Source: Acanthococcus lagerstroemiae
Taxonomy: Eukaryota > Arthropoda > Insecta > Hemiptera > Eriococcidae
Reading direction: 5' to 3'
Length of the DNA: 64,000 nt
Assembly (NCBI GenBank): GCA_031841125.1
Contig: CM063106.1
Location: 17,670,001-17,734,000 of the forward strand
This document shows, in pieces, positions 1-10,995 of this stretch (position 1 is the stretch's first letter; every line of letters begins with the position of its first letter). The notes under the pieces are model-generated. The model was not told the origin of the DNA. It worked only from the letters and a program-made list of their open reading frames with translations, and ran no database searches. The position numbers and the translations under genes are program-made.

Positions 1-165
1 TGTCTAGGAGTATTAGTCACTCAACCCCTCACAAATTTCAAAACATTGAGTGGAAAAGAGGGTGAATTCCAGATCCACAGCGAAACCTGATGCCACAAGA
101 ACGCTGTCGTCGCAGGAAAGGATTTCCTCAGAAATTAAAAGAACCCTCTATGCCTGAAGTTAGTC

Positions 166-240
166 GCCTCCGTGGCGTAGCGGTAAGAACGACGGCTTTT
201 GAAATCTAAAGGTCCCGAGTTCGAATACCGCTACAGCCAG
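166..240 (+). repeat. tRNA-Ser-like SINE head (pol III A and B boxes)
   Basis: An A box (TGGCGTAGCGG, 173-183) and a B box (GAGTTCGAATACC, 217-229) lie about 34 bases apart, the usual internal spacing of a pol III promoter. The anticodon-like loop reads CTTTTGAAA, as in tRNA-Ser(UGA). The acceptor arms do not pair and no CCA-type end follows, so this is not a functional tRNA gene. It reads as the tRNA-derived 5' head of a SINE, with 241-530 as the possible body. The family is unknown. Confidence 0.6.
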
Positions 241-530
241 CGTTTCAGGTAATGTCTACGTGCATTGTACAACTATTACCTGGAACGTACCGAGGCGCAA
301 CAGTTAGCAGCAAAGGTAATGGAAAAGCACGCAATCTGTTACCAGCATCTGAACGCTGTTAACTGGCCGGAGCGTCGGTGGGAGTGCTCCGACGGAACTC
401 AGGGTTGTAATAACCCGGCTAGTGAAGTTGTCGTAGTACTACACGGACAATGTAGAAAGCAACCTGGCCGCTACTACAAATGGCTCAACACGTTAGAAGC
501 ATAGTGCAATGGACATTAAAGTCTGAGCAC
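241..530 (+). other. SINE body or unrecognised open stretch
   Basis: This stretch is visibly richer in GC and CpG than its surroundings and is open in one frame for 79 residues (265-504). The translation matches no family I know. Because it follows directly on a tRNA-like head and contains small inverted repeats (for example CGGAGCG/TGCTCCG near 370-390), I favour a SINE body over a gene. A dispersed-copy search would settle this. Confidence 0.3.
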
Positions 531-1480
531 TCAGTGTAACCACCACCTCTCCCACAACATTTAACATATTTTTTCATGCCTGAAGTTTTCAGTCATTTAA
601 ATGAAAACTACCCAAATAAAGAACTGGAAAATGTTGAAAGACTAGTCCCGATGGTGAAAACTATTATGTTTTGTGGTAAGCAAAATATTCCACGGCGGGG
701 TTATCGAGACGACCGTCAACTTCTGACGAATTCTTTGCCTCTAAATAAGGAAGGTGGACTGTAATTTTCGCACGCTTTTACGGTTTCAAGTAGATTCAGG
801 GGACTAAACACTAGAAAACCACTTGAGGAATGTAATGGGTAACAGGAAACGGGAATTTTTTGGGGGGAAACATCCCTGCCCATTATTGAAAATTATTAAT
901 AGTTTTATACAACATCCGGCGTAGATGATGTCCCATTAGCATGTGCAGGAGGTGTCTTCGAAGCCTTCTTGCTCTGACCTAATGAGAATGAGAAGCGTAA
1001 GAATGCAGTCCGAAAAGAACAAGTACAGTTAATAGAAATTTAGTCCTTCAAACATATCGGGGGGGGGGGGGGTAATTCACGAAGTACAGAAATTTAAATT
1101 CGTTCTGTTGATTAGTAGCTGTCTTTCCATATTTTGGGAGGCTAATTTAGACGGCCCCATCAGCCCTGAACCAACTTCGGTATTATGAATATGAATATGT
1201 GACTAAATGTGTGGTTCGATAATAATGATATTTTAAAAAATTGATCCTATGTATTGTACTAACAAAGAAAAAAGAAAGTTATAGTTAAGTAGGTATGAGG
1301 GAAAATTGAAATTGAATGTAGAATGGTGTGGTATTATGTACAAACAGGATTAACAATAAATGGAAACGTTTAAGGGATGTAACATTGATTAATTACTGTT
1401 TGATAAGATATTACAATAATTTAAAATAAATTCCAGAAATTAAATAATTTTTAATTTTTTACCTTGACAATTTTCCTTTT
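531..1480. other. No gene seen; AT-rich unique sequence
   Basis: Only short ORFs without recognisable domains occur here. A G-tract near 1061-1072 is the one notable feature. I see no promoter or RNA gene. Confidence 0.5.
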
Positions 1481-1529
1481 TTTTATTAGTTGCACAAAAT
1501 CATTGTACAGAAGTATATGAATTAACTAC

Positions 1530-1830
1530 CATCAGAACTGCGACAGAAAATTGTCCAAGTTGTCGGAACATAGTCAAGTTGCACACAGAAAATGATCAGA
1601 ATAAGGCTCGATGACCACCAGAAATTAATCAGATAAATGTCAGAATAGCGACAGGAACGTATAAAAAATAGCCAGATAATAGCCAGAAATTAGTCAGAGA
1701 AATGTCAGAACAGCGACAAGTAAGTGCAGAAAATAGCCAGATAACAGCTAGAAATGTCAGAACATCTACAGAATCCCTACAGATAATGGTCAGAAAAATG
1801 CAAGACTACCGTCGGAATATGGTCTGACGA
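1530..1830 (+). repeat. Degenerate minisatellite with a CAGAAAT-agcgacag core
   Basis: Short units of the type TAGCCAGAAAT, AATGTCAGAA and AGCGACAG recur irregularly from about 1540 to 1830, with related TCAGAACTGCGACAGA motifs on both flanks (near 1530 and 1935). Unit length is variable and no coding is seen. It is an old tandem repeat. Confidence 0.55.
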
Positions 1831-1989
1831 TTTCCTGTCATTTCTGACGAAAGCTTAAAATAACTGTTCCGATTGGCTGAAGCTTTTGACAGAATGACAG
1901 ATTTCGACTGACAGAAGTCTCATTTCTGTCAACCGTCAGAACTGCGACAGACCTTTTGAAGATCGGGTATTTATTTATTACTACAGCTT

Positions 1990-3396
1990 TGATTTGTAGG
2001 TAAGACGCCACTAGTCTGCCCAACTTAAGGCATAAGTTTTCGTTATCGGCCTCCATGTCGAATTATTTTGAGCCATAAGATGCCATCGGGGTACCCACTA
2101 CTCTTGATATTTTGTCCCTCCATCTGCCGGTCTACCTGTGGTTCTTTTGAAGTCTCAAGGCGTCCACTCTACCATATTTTTATGCCACCTTTCCTTCCCC
2201 CTCGCTAAATGACCCACACACATGAATTTATTTTTCTTAATTACATACCTGATGTCTTTTGTTTTTGTTCGCCTTCTTAAAAAGCTGGACCTGCATCTTA
2301 AAGGAAAGTGTCTATTTTCAAGAAATCAGTAGCATGCAACAGTATAGGCTGCAGCAAAAGAAACTATACTCAAGAAACTTCGTGCAAATGTGTACTGCGT
2401 TCCTACGCTGCATTACAAAGCGAGAATTTTGAAAACACCCCTACAGCCCCAATGATGAATGAGGAAAAGCTGTGAAGAAGAGAGAGGAACATGTTTATGA
2501 CTCAGCAGCAGCCAGCAGTATGTACAACGATGACCTTTGCAGGAAAGCGTTCTTCTATGAGGCACCTCAACACTTGGCAAGTGGTCGCCCACCTAGTGCA
2601 GACACAGACAAAGCCATGCAACAATAATTTTAATTATATGATTTACGTTGAAAAATTTGACTGCTCTCATCGAAGGATCACAAGTTACTTTAATAATAAT
2701 TTGTATTGGTACATTGTCATGATTATTGTAATTAAAGACAATATTTCTGGATGGGTAACAGGTGCTGTTCTAATAAACGAGTAAAGAAAAATTTAGGAAA
2801 TAAATACAGAAATGACATCCTCATTAGCAACACAAAAAGTAAAAGAAGAGGCGCCGTTATTCCTACAAAATGTGTGAAAATGTATCTGTAAATTTGTGGT
2901 ACGATAGCAAATTATCAAATTCGGACAAACGACTGCAGCAGAAATTATTCGGCAGAACATTGGGTCACAGACTCATGACACTACTACATATCCGGAAAGT
3001 AATCAGTTCCGTAGGAAGTCCGAAAAATATGGTGATCTTAGGGCGTGACATTTCACCCTGAGTAACAATTCATTGTGTCGTATAATATTTTGAGGCATGA
3101 TAATTATCTGTTTCGAACTGAATCGTGATGGCGTTTCCAGAGTGCACAGAAATATTTCTTGTGGTAAGTAGACGGGCTTTTGTTTCATAGCATGAGTTTC
3201 GTTGAATGCGACCTAATGAAATTGCTTCTTTGCTCATTAAAGAGTGCCTCATTGAGGAAGAAACAAAATCCAACACAAGAACTATACAAATGCAAGACGA
3301 AGTTGAAGAAATTTAATGAGATTTGACAGAAGTTGGCCAAAGAAAGAAGAAGAAATCGAACGCAGTTAAATCGCGTTTGTCAGATCCGATTTTCCG
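1990..3396. other. No recognisable gene
   Basis: The longest open frame (2491-2784, 97 codons) has no recognisable domain and no codon bias visible by eye. The stretch is flanked on the right by the TA-target element at 3399. I see nothing else to annotate. Confidence 0.5.
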
Positions 3397-3398
3397 TA

Positions 3399-4550
3399 GG
3401 GGAGAGTGGTACACAGTGAGACGTTTTTAATTACGACTTTAAGGGAAATAAATATTTTTAATGAGGGTAATAGTAATGTTGCCCGATTTTTCTTGATTCT
3501 CAAGCCAAACAGAAACATTCCTGGTCGACTGGAAGTTGGAAAAAATTGTAGTTCGTTGAAATTTTTTTAGATGATTCGCCAGAAAACTGAAAAACTGAAC
3601 GAAAAATTGGCCTCATTCCAGATAGTACTATCACAAGCTGTTGCCACAGTGATTCAGGGTGGTAAAAAGGTTCGACCAACTGCTAACTGTTTAATATTCC
3701 TCATCAAACTTTGGCTCGCTTGCTCGGTACGTTAACAAGAATAAAGCAAATCCAGAATTCTAAAATGGGTTTAATAACATGATAAACATTTCCCGAAGCT
3801 TTTTAAATGATTTACAGTCGTTTTAATTAAAAAAAAAAAAAAAAGTGTGAGTATGTACAAGGGAGTAGTACACAGTGATGTATTTTCGTCATTTCCTTTT
3901 TGGAATATTAAAAATAAAAAAAAGGGGCGAATTCATAAAAAATAGCTTTAGATGCAGAAAAAACAGAGTGTAGGTACATTGCTAAAAAATTAAAGTTTGA
4001 TTATGTAGAACATGTTGCCAGAGAAGGTGCAGGAAGGTGGGGCAGAAGGGTATTGGACTGGTATCCTAAGGAGGGAAGGAGAATCTGGAGAAAACCCTTG
4101 AAAAGGTGGCACGACGAACTGAAAAATATAGAGGGGAACTTTGGATAAGGGGAGCAATAGGGATCGCTGGAGAAGGGTAGGGGAGACTTATGCCCGCTCA
4201 TTGGCGCACTAATATTTATTGAACCCGAGGGTAGTAATTTCATTTGGATGTTGTGAAAGGTTGTAATAAAATAATAATAAAGATTTTTAAATGATTTACA
4301 TTCGTTTTGATTAAAAAAAAAAAACATTATCTCAGTCTGTACCAGGGAGTAGTACACAGTGAGGCGTTTTTGTCATTTCTTTTTTGAAATATAAAAAAAA
4401 AAAGTTGCGAATTCACAAAGTGTAGCTTTAGATGCAGAAAAAAGCTTCTCTTTCTATTGATAACTTACGAAAAAAAAATATCGAGCGGGTAGTTAAAAAG
4501 TTCGAGCCAGAATAACCTTTTCCGCCTCGTCACTGTGTACCACTCTCCCC
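3399..4550. mobile_element. TIR element A with TA target duplication (1152 bp)
   Basis: The left end begins GGGGAGAGTGGTACACAGTGA and the right end is its exact inverse complement over about 21 bases. Both ends are directly flanked by TA (3397-3398 and 4551-4552), the target duplication of Tc1/mariner/pogo-type elements. No transposase frame is present, so it is non-autonomous. Variants of the subterminal motif TACACAGTGA recur inside near 3869 and 4353. The interior is disturbed by a LINE 3' fragment bracketed by two similar segments. It shares its first 12 terminal bases with element B at 53235, although the interiors differ. Confidence 0.85.
3966..4279 (+). mobile_element. LINE (RTE-like) 3'-end fragment inside element A
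   Basis: Translation from about 4010 gives the C-terminal signature of insect endonuclease-reverse-transcriptase LINEs: a GHV/HVAREG-like segment, then R-R-V-L-D-W-Y, then K-R-W-H-D-E-L. The segment ends with a TAATAAAATAATAATAAAG-like tail. It is heavily truncated at the 5' side. Two similar segments of about 160-175 bp (3790-3965 and 4280-4440) bracket it. This could be an unusually long target duplication, or an older duplication into which the LINE fragment fell. Confidence 0.6.
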
Positions 4551-4552
4551 TA

Positions 4553-6400
4553 CATATCTTCCTACAAGTCTTGCGTTTTATCTCAGTCTCTCGTTAACAC
4601 ATCCAATATTAATTTGAATGCAATAACTTTCGAATTAAAATTGAAATTTACACATTGAAATAAACTGCAGTAATTCGTCTCACTATTTTATAACAAGAAT
4701 GAAGGAATTTTGCAATTTATATTTGCTTCAATTATGTTTTCATAAGGTTTCTCGTCTGGTACTTTCATGGATCATTGATAAGCCGACTAATCATCAAAGT
4801 GTCCACAACTGAACGAATGTTCATAAGATCCCTTTCATTGTCGTGAATTTCTCTTTTCAAGATAAGCAATGGCTTACTGTACGCACCAAACGAAATGTCT
4901 GAGAAGCCAGCTCTCATTCTTATAATCTCTCCTCCAGTGAAACGGGAGGCAAAATTATACTACTACCCCCTTCCCCCGGCCTTGGAGCGACTGAATACAC
5001 TACGTTTTGGAGGTAGATAGTTAACATATTATTTAATGAATTTGAACAGGGATTATATAACTCAAAACTGCCATAGAATTCAAAATCGCCAACATTTTCC
5101 AAGATTATCGCCTTCCATTGAAACTTAGGGAACACATGGCAGAAGTGAAAGCCACTAAGAAGGAACGTCAAAGACTTACTGAAAGGGCGATTCTCCAAAA
5201 AAGGTCAATTCAACGAGGACACAAACAAACAAAAAACGAGGTTCACTTTTCAAGTGTTCTTTCGTTGAAATCGATACTAGGGGTATTGAAAACCCTTTAT
5301 TCCAGTACCGGGCGGGCTTAAATTTGAATGGGGGGGGGGCTGTAGAGTCATAAAAAAAATTGTTATCCACGTTAAAAGACAAATTTTTTAGGTTAACACG
5401 GTGAGATGATAAGATGAGGCCATACGATCACACAGCGGCACTATGTCGGTTACAACCTCACGGATCACGGTTTTATGAAGTACGAGTACCTAAAGTTCAT
5501 CTAGGAAAGTAGTCTTTGCACGAAAAGGATTTAAAGGCTCTGTTGAATAATACCTATATTTTATGTCCACGCTTAAGAACAAAATCGCCATTTTCTTTTT
5601 CCCATTGGATAAATATGCGGAGAATATTTGATACATGTTGTTGAATGTAATGTGGCCAACATTAGATATATTATTACGTGTTTACAAATTCCTAGCTGTA
5701 AATTCAATATGGCTGTTGATGTTCACGATGAAGAGACACTTTTTTCTTAGAAACAAGGATCTCAGCGATAAATGAATATTTTAGCATACAAATTATCATT
5801 CTTCCACAGACGTTCTTACAGAGCCCTTTAGAGGAAGTTATGAGGAAGTTATATGAGCATTTGAGAGAAGTTCATGCTTACAGTGGAACCCACCAGAGAG
5901 GTTTGAAAATTATCCACGTTGGAGGACATATCTCCTCCTAGACACAACTTTGAGACACTCTAATGGTAACTTGACTTGGTTAGAAAAAGATTATAAGGCC
6001 TACACCGTGTTGCCTCAACTTACTTCTTCAATAATGGGGAACAGTATATGTATAGTTCCTGATGAAGATTATGCATTATAAGCCCTTCCAGCAGGCAAAA
6101 AAAATCTGGAACTTGACCAAGCTGACGCCCACGTTGACGGACATTTTAGGGGCATTTTCAGTTTTCTAAGTAAATATATTTTGCTAAACTAGGGAGTGTT
6201 TTTACCACTGTCTACATCAGAAAAGTTCATTCCCTCAATTTTGACATATTGCGCACAGCATTCCTATAATAAGTAGCAGAGTTTGAGCCCATTTACATGA
6301 ATTGTCCATTTTTTGGAGAATTACCCAGAAACAACATAGTATAAAAACCCTAGGTACCCTGACCTGAGGCGATGTGAAATTCTTTCAATTGTAAACACAT
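4553..6400. other. No recognisable gene
   Basis: AT-rich sequence with scattered short ORFs. A C/G-rich patch near 4960-4985 and a G-run near 5329-5338 resemble the margins of decayed hAT MITEs, but I could not pair termini around them. Confidence 0.45.
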
Positions 6401-6408
6401 ACTGCAGC

Positions 6409-6666
6409 CATAGGTGCCGACTTGGCACTCTTTGGGGGAGCTTTGCCTCCCTTCTAATATTTTCAACTCAAAAATGGAAAAGTACAACAAATTTTACCAT
6501 CAATGTTTAAATTTAACAAAAAAGAAGAAAAAGAGAAAACGAATAAGAATAAAATCGATAATACCGGAATATCAGACGCGTCTCAATAAAATAATCAAAG
6601 AAAACACCGCGCTCTGACTGATTCTGCCCCCCCCCCCCCAATACGTTCCGTAAGTTGGCGCTTATG
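6409..6666. mobile_element. hAT-type MITE, family G copy 1 (258 bp)
   Basis: The left terminus CATAGGTGCCGACTT mirrors the right terminus AAGTTGGCGCTTATG. The flanking 8-mers are ACTGCAGC (6401-6408) and ACTGCACG (6667-6674), which agree at 6 of 8 positions, as expected of an aged 8-bp hAT target duplication. A second copy lies at 56608-56881 with the same termini and similar interior (AAGTACAACAAATTTTACCAT-like text). Confidence 0.7.
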
Positions 6667-6674
6667 ACTGCACG

Positions 6675-8917
6675 TTTTACCAGATCGCTCACCCAAATTC
6701 CTTAGTTTATTTTCGTAATTTTTCAACGACAGAAACACATGGGTAAAATGTTCGTTATTTTGCCCAAAACGAAAAGAAAGTGGCAAAGGGGCAGCCCCCA
6801 AGCCTCCGAGTTGGAAAATTTTAGCAGATGGATCAAATTTTGAGAAAATCCAACGAGTCAAAAGTGTTTTTTTTTCCCTTTAGCGAATACAAATAAATTT
6901 TGATACTTGGGAATCCTGAGTTGAATCAGTTGGGAATTTAACAATTTTTGCCCTTTCAGAAAAAACTCTTCGTTACGTCCTTGGATGGTAAAAAGCTGAT
7001 CAAGATGTCGCGAATGTGGCGCACCATTTTCAGGCAGTTTCTAATAATGTTTAACACAATTTTTTCGCAGAGTGTATACATACATGTACAAAATGTACAT
7101 ATGTAGAATATTCGGCGCATTTTAACGAACACACTCCATCGTCAACGAATTACCAAAGTGCGAATAATTGCAGTATCTTCTGTATTGTGAATTTCGTACT
7201 CTAAAGAAAACATTACGTCATTTCTGATAATTAATCTTAACCCAGTATGTATCACCTTGTTCTTCAAATAATTACATAGTAATTTATAGTTCTTTGTTTG
7301 TTATATGTGGCGTACGTAGGTATATGTATGTGTGTTCTCTTCCCTTTTGTATAGTATATCAGATTTATCTGCACATCAGTTTTCTATTTACGATATCTTT
7401 TTCTTGTTTTCGTTGCAGTTCATGTACTTCACGGTTTTTCTGAAAATTTACTAGTAAATTATACGGACATCGGTGTACAATAATGCCTCTCATCCGGAAA
7501 GTTTCAGTTCCTGTTTAGTTAATTTGTTTCTGAAATTGTTTGTCAGATGACCAACGTTTTGTTTTTGTCGTGTATCGATATCATAAATTTAAAATAGGCG
7601 AATTAGGTATGGAGAAGTTGAAGTTGAACATTTCCAGAGTCGACGGTAGATTTTGTACTGAAAACGGGTATGACATGTTACGATCATCATCCGATTAGGA
7701 AATTTTCAAGTAAAATGTAGAACACTTCGTAATTCGGTAAGGCGACAAAACGATGACAGAAGCTTCTCTCGACAAAAATTCACTGTTGGCAAACCTGAAA
7801 ACACAAGATCTTTGTTTTCTTTTCAGTTTCACACTCATCAGTCAAATTTGTGTTGCGGCTATCAAAACCAAACCCCTCTCTGCATTTCTTCCAGAAAGGT
7901 CACTGTGACACGTCTACGATCAATCTACGAAGATTTGAAACTACGTACAGTACATACTCTGGACTTGGTGGTTTATTCTGCATAGAGAGATACAGTACAG
8001 AAGGCAGATTGTGTGAGAGAAAGGGGAGTGAAATCAATCGAAAACGAGGAACATTTATTAGGTAGCGGATTTAGGACAGCCTATGCATAAAAAATGCATT
8101 TTTCGGAATATTTTGCTCCCACCGGCTACTTTTTTCTTTAGTTGGTGTAGAAACTTCACCAACCAAACATATTTTTTGTTGAACTGTGAGCATATTTGGG
8201 ATCACGCAATGGAGAGGGGGTTAATAGAATTTTCCATAAGAAAATTTACATTCTTACACTTTAAATAACCCTGAAAATAGTTTGACCAGACAAACGGGTT
8301 CGAGATGGAAAATTTATCCTCATTAGCGGAACAATCAAGTACCAACACTGAATTTTATGAATAAGTTCCTTTAAAAGTCAATGCACTCTGCATTGAGTTT
8401 ACTTTTTCCAACAAGTAAACAGACTGTGTGAACCGTACCATATGTACAGGTATTCACTGTTGGCTAGTAATTGAAATAATGATAATCAAAATACTTGGCT
8501 AACAGAAATAATCTATACTTTGATAACCGAAACAGTCAATAGGTACATCGATAATCAAAACGAGCAACATACAACGAAAAAGTAGGAAAGAATTAATAAG
8601 ACTTAAATTCATTGGTATCTCATTGCTAAATCTGTTGTACATAAAAAATTTACTCATGCAACCGACTTCTCAAATTTTTTGTAGGATACAGGAACATTTA
8701 GGCAACCCACAGTCTACAGAATGGGGAGTTAGTAACAAATGTTTCAAACTCAGTTTTTTCTCTTGTCACTAGTTTGAGACATGTACAAATTCTATCGACT
8801 CTCTGCGAGCCAAAAATTGTGTTTCCTTACCGGAAATGTAAGAATTCGCGTAAGTAACTACTTTTTTATTTTAGAAATGTTCAGAGGACTTACTTTTGTT
8901 GAAAAGCAACGTAAATA
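6675..8917. other. No recognisable gene
   Basis: AT-rich sequence with short ORFs only (the longest is 71 codons at 7850-8065). No domain, RNA gene or clear repeat is seen. Confidence 0.45.
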
Positions 8918-9116
8918 TTTCAAAAGTACTGGTAAAGCAGAGGATCGAAATTAATCTTTAATTAGTAAGTAAGAGAGGCAAATCACTCCCAAATTCAATT
9001 TGAAATCCATGGTCTAAACACTAGTTATGCGAAACATAGGTAATACAAAAAAGTGGAGGTAACGTTAACTAACTGAATATAAAATACAGTAAAACAGTAA
9101 GGAGGTAGGGGTATAG

Positions 9117-9780
9117 TTAGCCAATTGATTTTAAAATACAGTGAAATGGTTTAATCTTATCTAAGTTGGTGTAAATATTAATATTATTAGGCCATCTATG
9201 AATATAACATTTTTCTATAAATTTGCGTTTTTTGTCCTGCATACAAATGGAGTGTAAAATTTCACATTGTTTAAAATTAAAATTATGATTGACAGTAGGA
9301 ACATGCTCAGATAATCCGGTTACATTTTTATTATTTATAGTATCAAGTTCGTGTTTTCTCATATGTTTTTTAAAAAATTGTTTGGTTTCACCAATATACA
9401 CCGCCTCACAGTTTTCACAATTCATTTTATAAACGAAACCAGAGAGTTTCTCTTTTTCAGTTCTGTCTTTTAGTTTGGTAATAAATTTTTGATAAAAATT
9501 ACTATTTTCAAACCAATTGACAACTTGTCACAAATATTCCTCAACTTATTTTTAATTTTATAACCTAAACTCTCTAAGTATGTCAACCCATAAAATTTTT
9601 TATTATCCATTCTGTTATCATTGTTAAAATTATTATAATTACGTTTTTGGTTATTCTCATAAAAATATTTGATAGCTTTCTGAATGTCATTATATTTATA
9701 GTCGTTACGTTTAGCTAAGTCAATTATAAAATTTAGTTGTTTCTTACGAAATTTCTTGTCGGATACAGTAAGAATTCTAT
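9117..9780 (-). pseudogene. Penelope-like element: C-terminal polyprotein remnant with GIY-YIG nuclease segment
   Basis: The 9425-9117 frame (102 codons) contains C-E-N-C followed by VYIGET, a downstream R-K-H-E, then LSEH with a conserved N-H, and finally an EKC-Y-I-H-R segment. This order is that of the GIY-YIG endonuclease domain that follows the reverse transcriptase in Penelope-like elements; it nicks target DNA. The upstream 9780-9430 stretch continues the polyprotein linker (a run from the MDNKKF-type start near 9610) but is shifted in frame, so the gene is broken. No reverse transcriptase motif is left in the window. Confidence 0.75.
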
Positions 9781-9789
9781 AAATTTTTT

Positions 9790-10385
9790 ACCAAACTAAA
9801 AGACAGAACTGAAAAAGACAAACTCTCTGGTTTAGTTTATAAATTGTGAAAACCGTGAGGCGGTGTATATATTGGTGAAACCAAACAATTTAAAAAAAAA
9901 AAAACATACCTACGAAACAACACGAACTTGATATTATATATAAATTATAATAAAAATGTAATCGGATTATCTGAGCATACTCTTACTGTCAATCATAATT
10001 TTAATTTTAAACAATGTGAAATTTTACACTCCATTTGTAAGTATGCAGGACAAAAAACGCAAATTTATAGAAAAATGTTATATTCATAGATCGCCTAATA
10101 ATACATATTTAATATTTACACCGACTTAGATAAGATTAAACCATTTCACTATATTTTAAAATCAGTTGGCTAACTATACTCCTACCCATACTGTTTTATT
10201 GTATTTTATATTCAATTGGTTAACGTTACCCCCACTTTTTTGTATTATGTTTCGTGTAACTAGCGTTTAGACCATATGGATGTCAGAATTGCTTAGTTTC
10301 TACGTGTTGTGTTTTACCTGATGATGACAGTGATGTTGAAACGTCGTTATGTTAATTGGGAGTGATTTGCCTCTATACTTACTAA
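9790..10385 (+). mobile_element. Second, inverted Penelope-like copy (GIY-YIG segment and 3' tail)
   Basis: It is homologous to 9800-8965 read on the opposite strand: the same GACAGAACTGAAAAAGA start, then GCGGTGTATAT-ATTGGTGAAACC encoding the VYIGET region with a frame-breaking insertion, then the same 3' tail. It is broken by several indels and a long A-run at about 9893-9904. It differs from its partner by keeping a segment of about 60 bp with the hammerhead-like motif near its end. Confidence 0.75.
10311..10353 (+). ncRNA. Hammerhead-ribozyme-like motif in the Penelope tail
   Basis: Core boxes CTGATGA (10318-10324) and GAAAC (10338-10342) bracket a 4-bp stem II (GACA/TGTT) capped by GTGA, a GNRA-type tetraloop. 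Box 2 continues as GAAACGTC (10338-10345), giving the very short ACGT stem III seen in Penelope-element hammerheads, with the possible cut after C10345. Stem I is poor here (TTTTAC against GTTATG pairs only partly) and one extra T sits between A9 and stem II. It is probably a decayed or weak ribozyme. Confidence 0.5.
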
Positions 10386-10679
10386 TTTCAAAAGTACTCT
10401 TGACTGTCGATATTTTTGTATCAGAGTAGAAATGTACTGAAGCGACTTTGTTGGAGGGGGAGAGGGGTATCATTTCTTCACTAACAAAATATTAATTTTA
10501 TCAGCTGGAAAAAAGCTGAGGATTTGATAGCAGGAAGTTGACTGAATGTAATCCAATTAAAAATTTTTCTCCACTAAGGGTGAATTTTCTTATCTACAGA
10601 AGTGTTTCAAAATGGTTTCCTGAATATTTCTTTCTTCTTTTTTCTTCTGGCAATGAACTTTGTAATTTTTTGGTGGTCC

Positions 10680-10995
10680 ATTCGGATTCTTGTTCTTAGA
10701 TTTTTCTTTTCTTTCGTGACAGAATCCGTACTTAGATTTTGAATCTGTATACAGATTTTAAATTTGTATCCGGATTCTAAACCTAAATCGGGAACTCCGA
10801 ATCTGCATTAGAATCCATCAGTATCTTAGAATTATCAAGTCCTTATCAGTTTCTCTACGGATTCTTCGGATTTTTATTGGGTTCAAGAATCTTATTTTAC
10901 AAATAAATTTCACGATGAGAATTCGGATCCCAGGAATCAGATTTCAGAAACCACTTTTAAAACAAAATTCGAATCCGTGAATTCTAATTCTAAAA
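10680..10995 (+). repeat. Degenerate minisatellite with an ATTCGGATTCT/GAATCTG core
   Basis: Units such as GGATTCTTG, TTAGATTTTGAATCTG, ATACAGATTTTAAATTTG and GAATTCGGATCC recur on both strands from about 10680 to 10995. No coding. A smaller patch with the same wording reappears around 12880-12940 and 13445-13500. Confidence 0.5.

Larger units (their letters stand above)
8918..10398. mobile_element. Penelope-like element insertion, inverted dimer with 13-bp target duplication
   Basis: The 13-mer TTTCAAAAGTACT occurs at 8918-8930 and again at 10386-10398. Everything between is an inverted pair: the minus-strand copy (about 8965-9780) and the plus-strand copy (about 9790-10385) share the same GIY-YIG coding segment and the same 3' non-coding tail ending GGGAGTGATTTGCCTCT. 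Such inverted partial copies with target duplications are a known habit of Penelope-like retroelements. Both copies are 5' truncated, and the reverse transcriptase core is missing. Confidence 0.8.
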
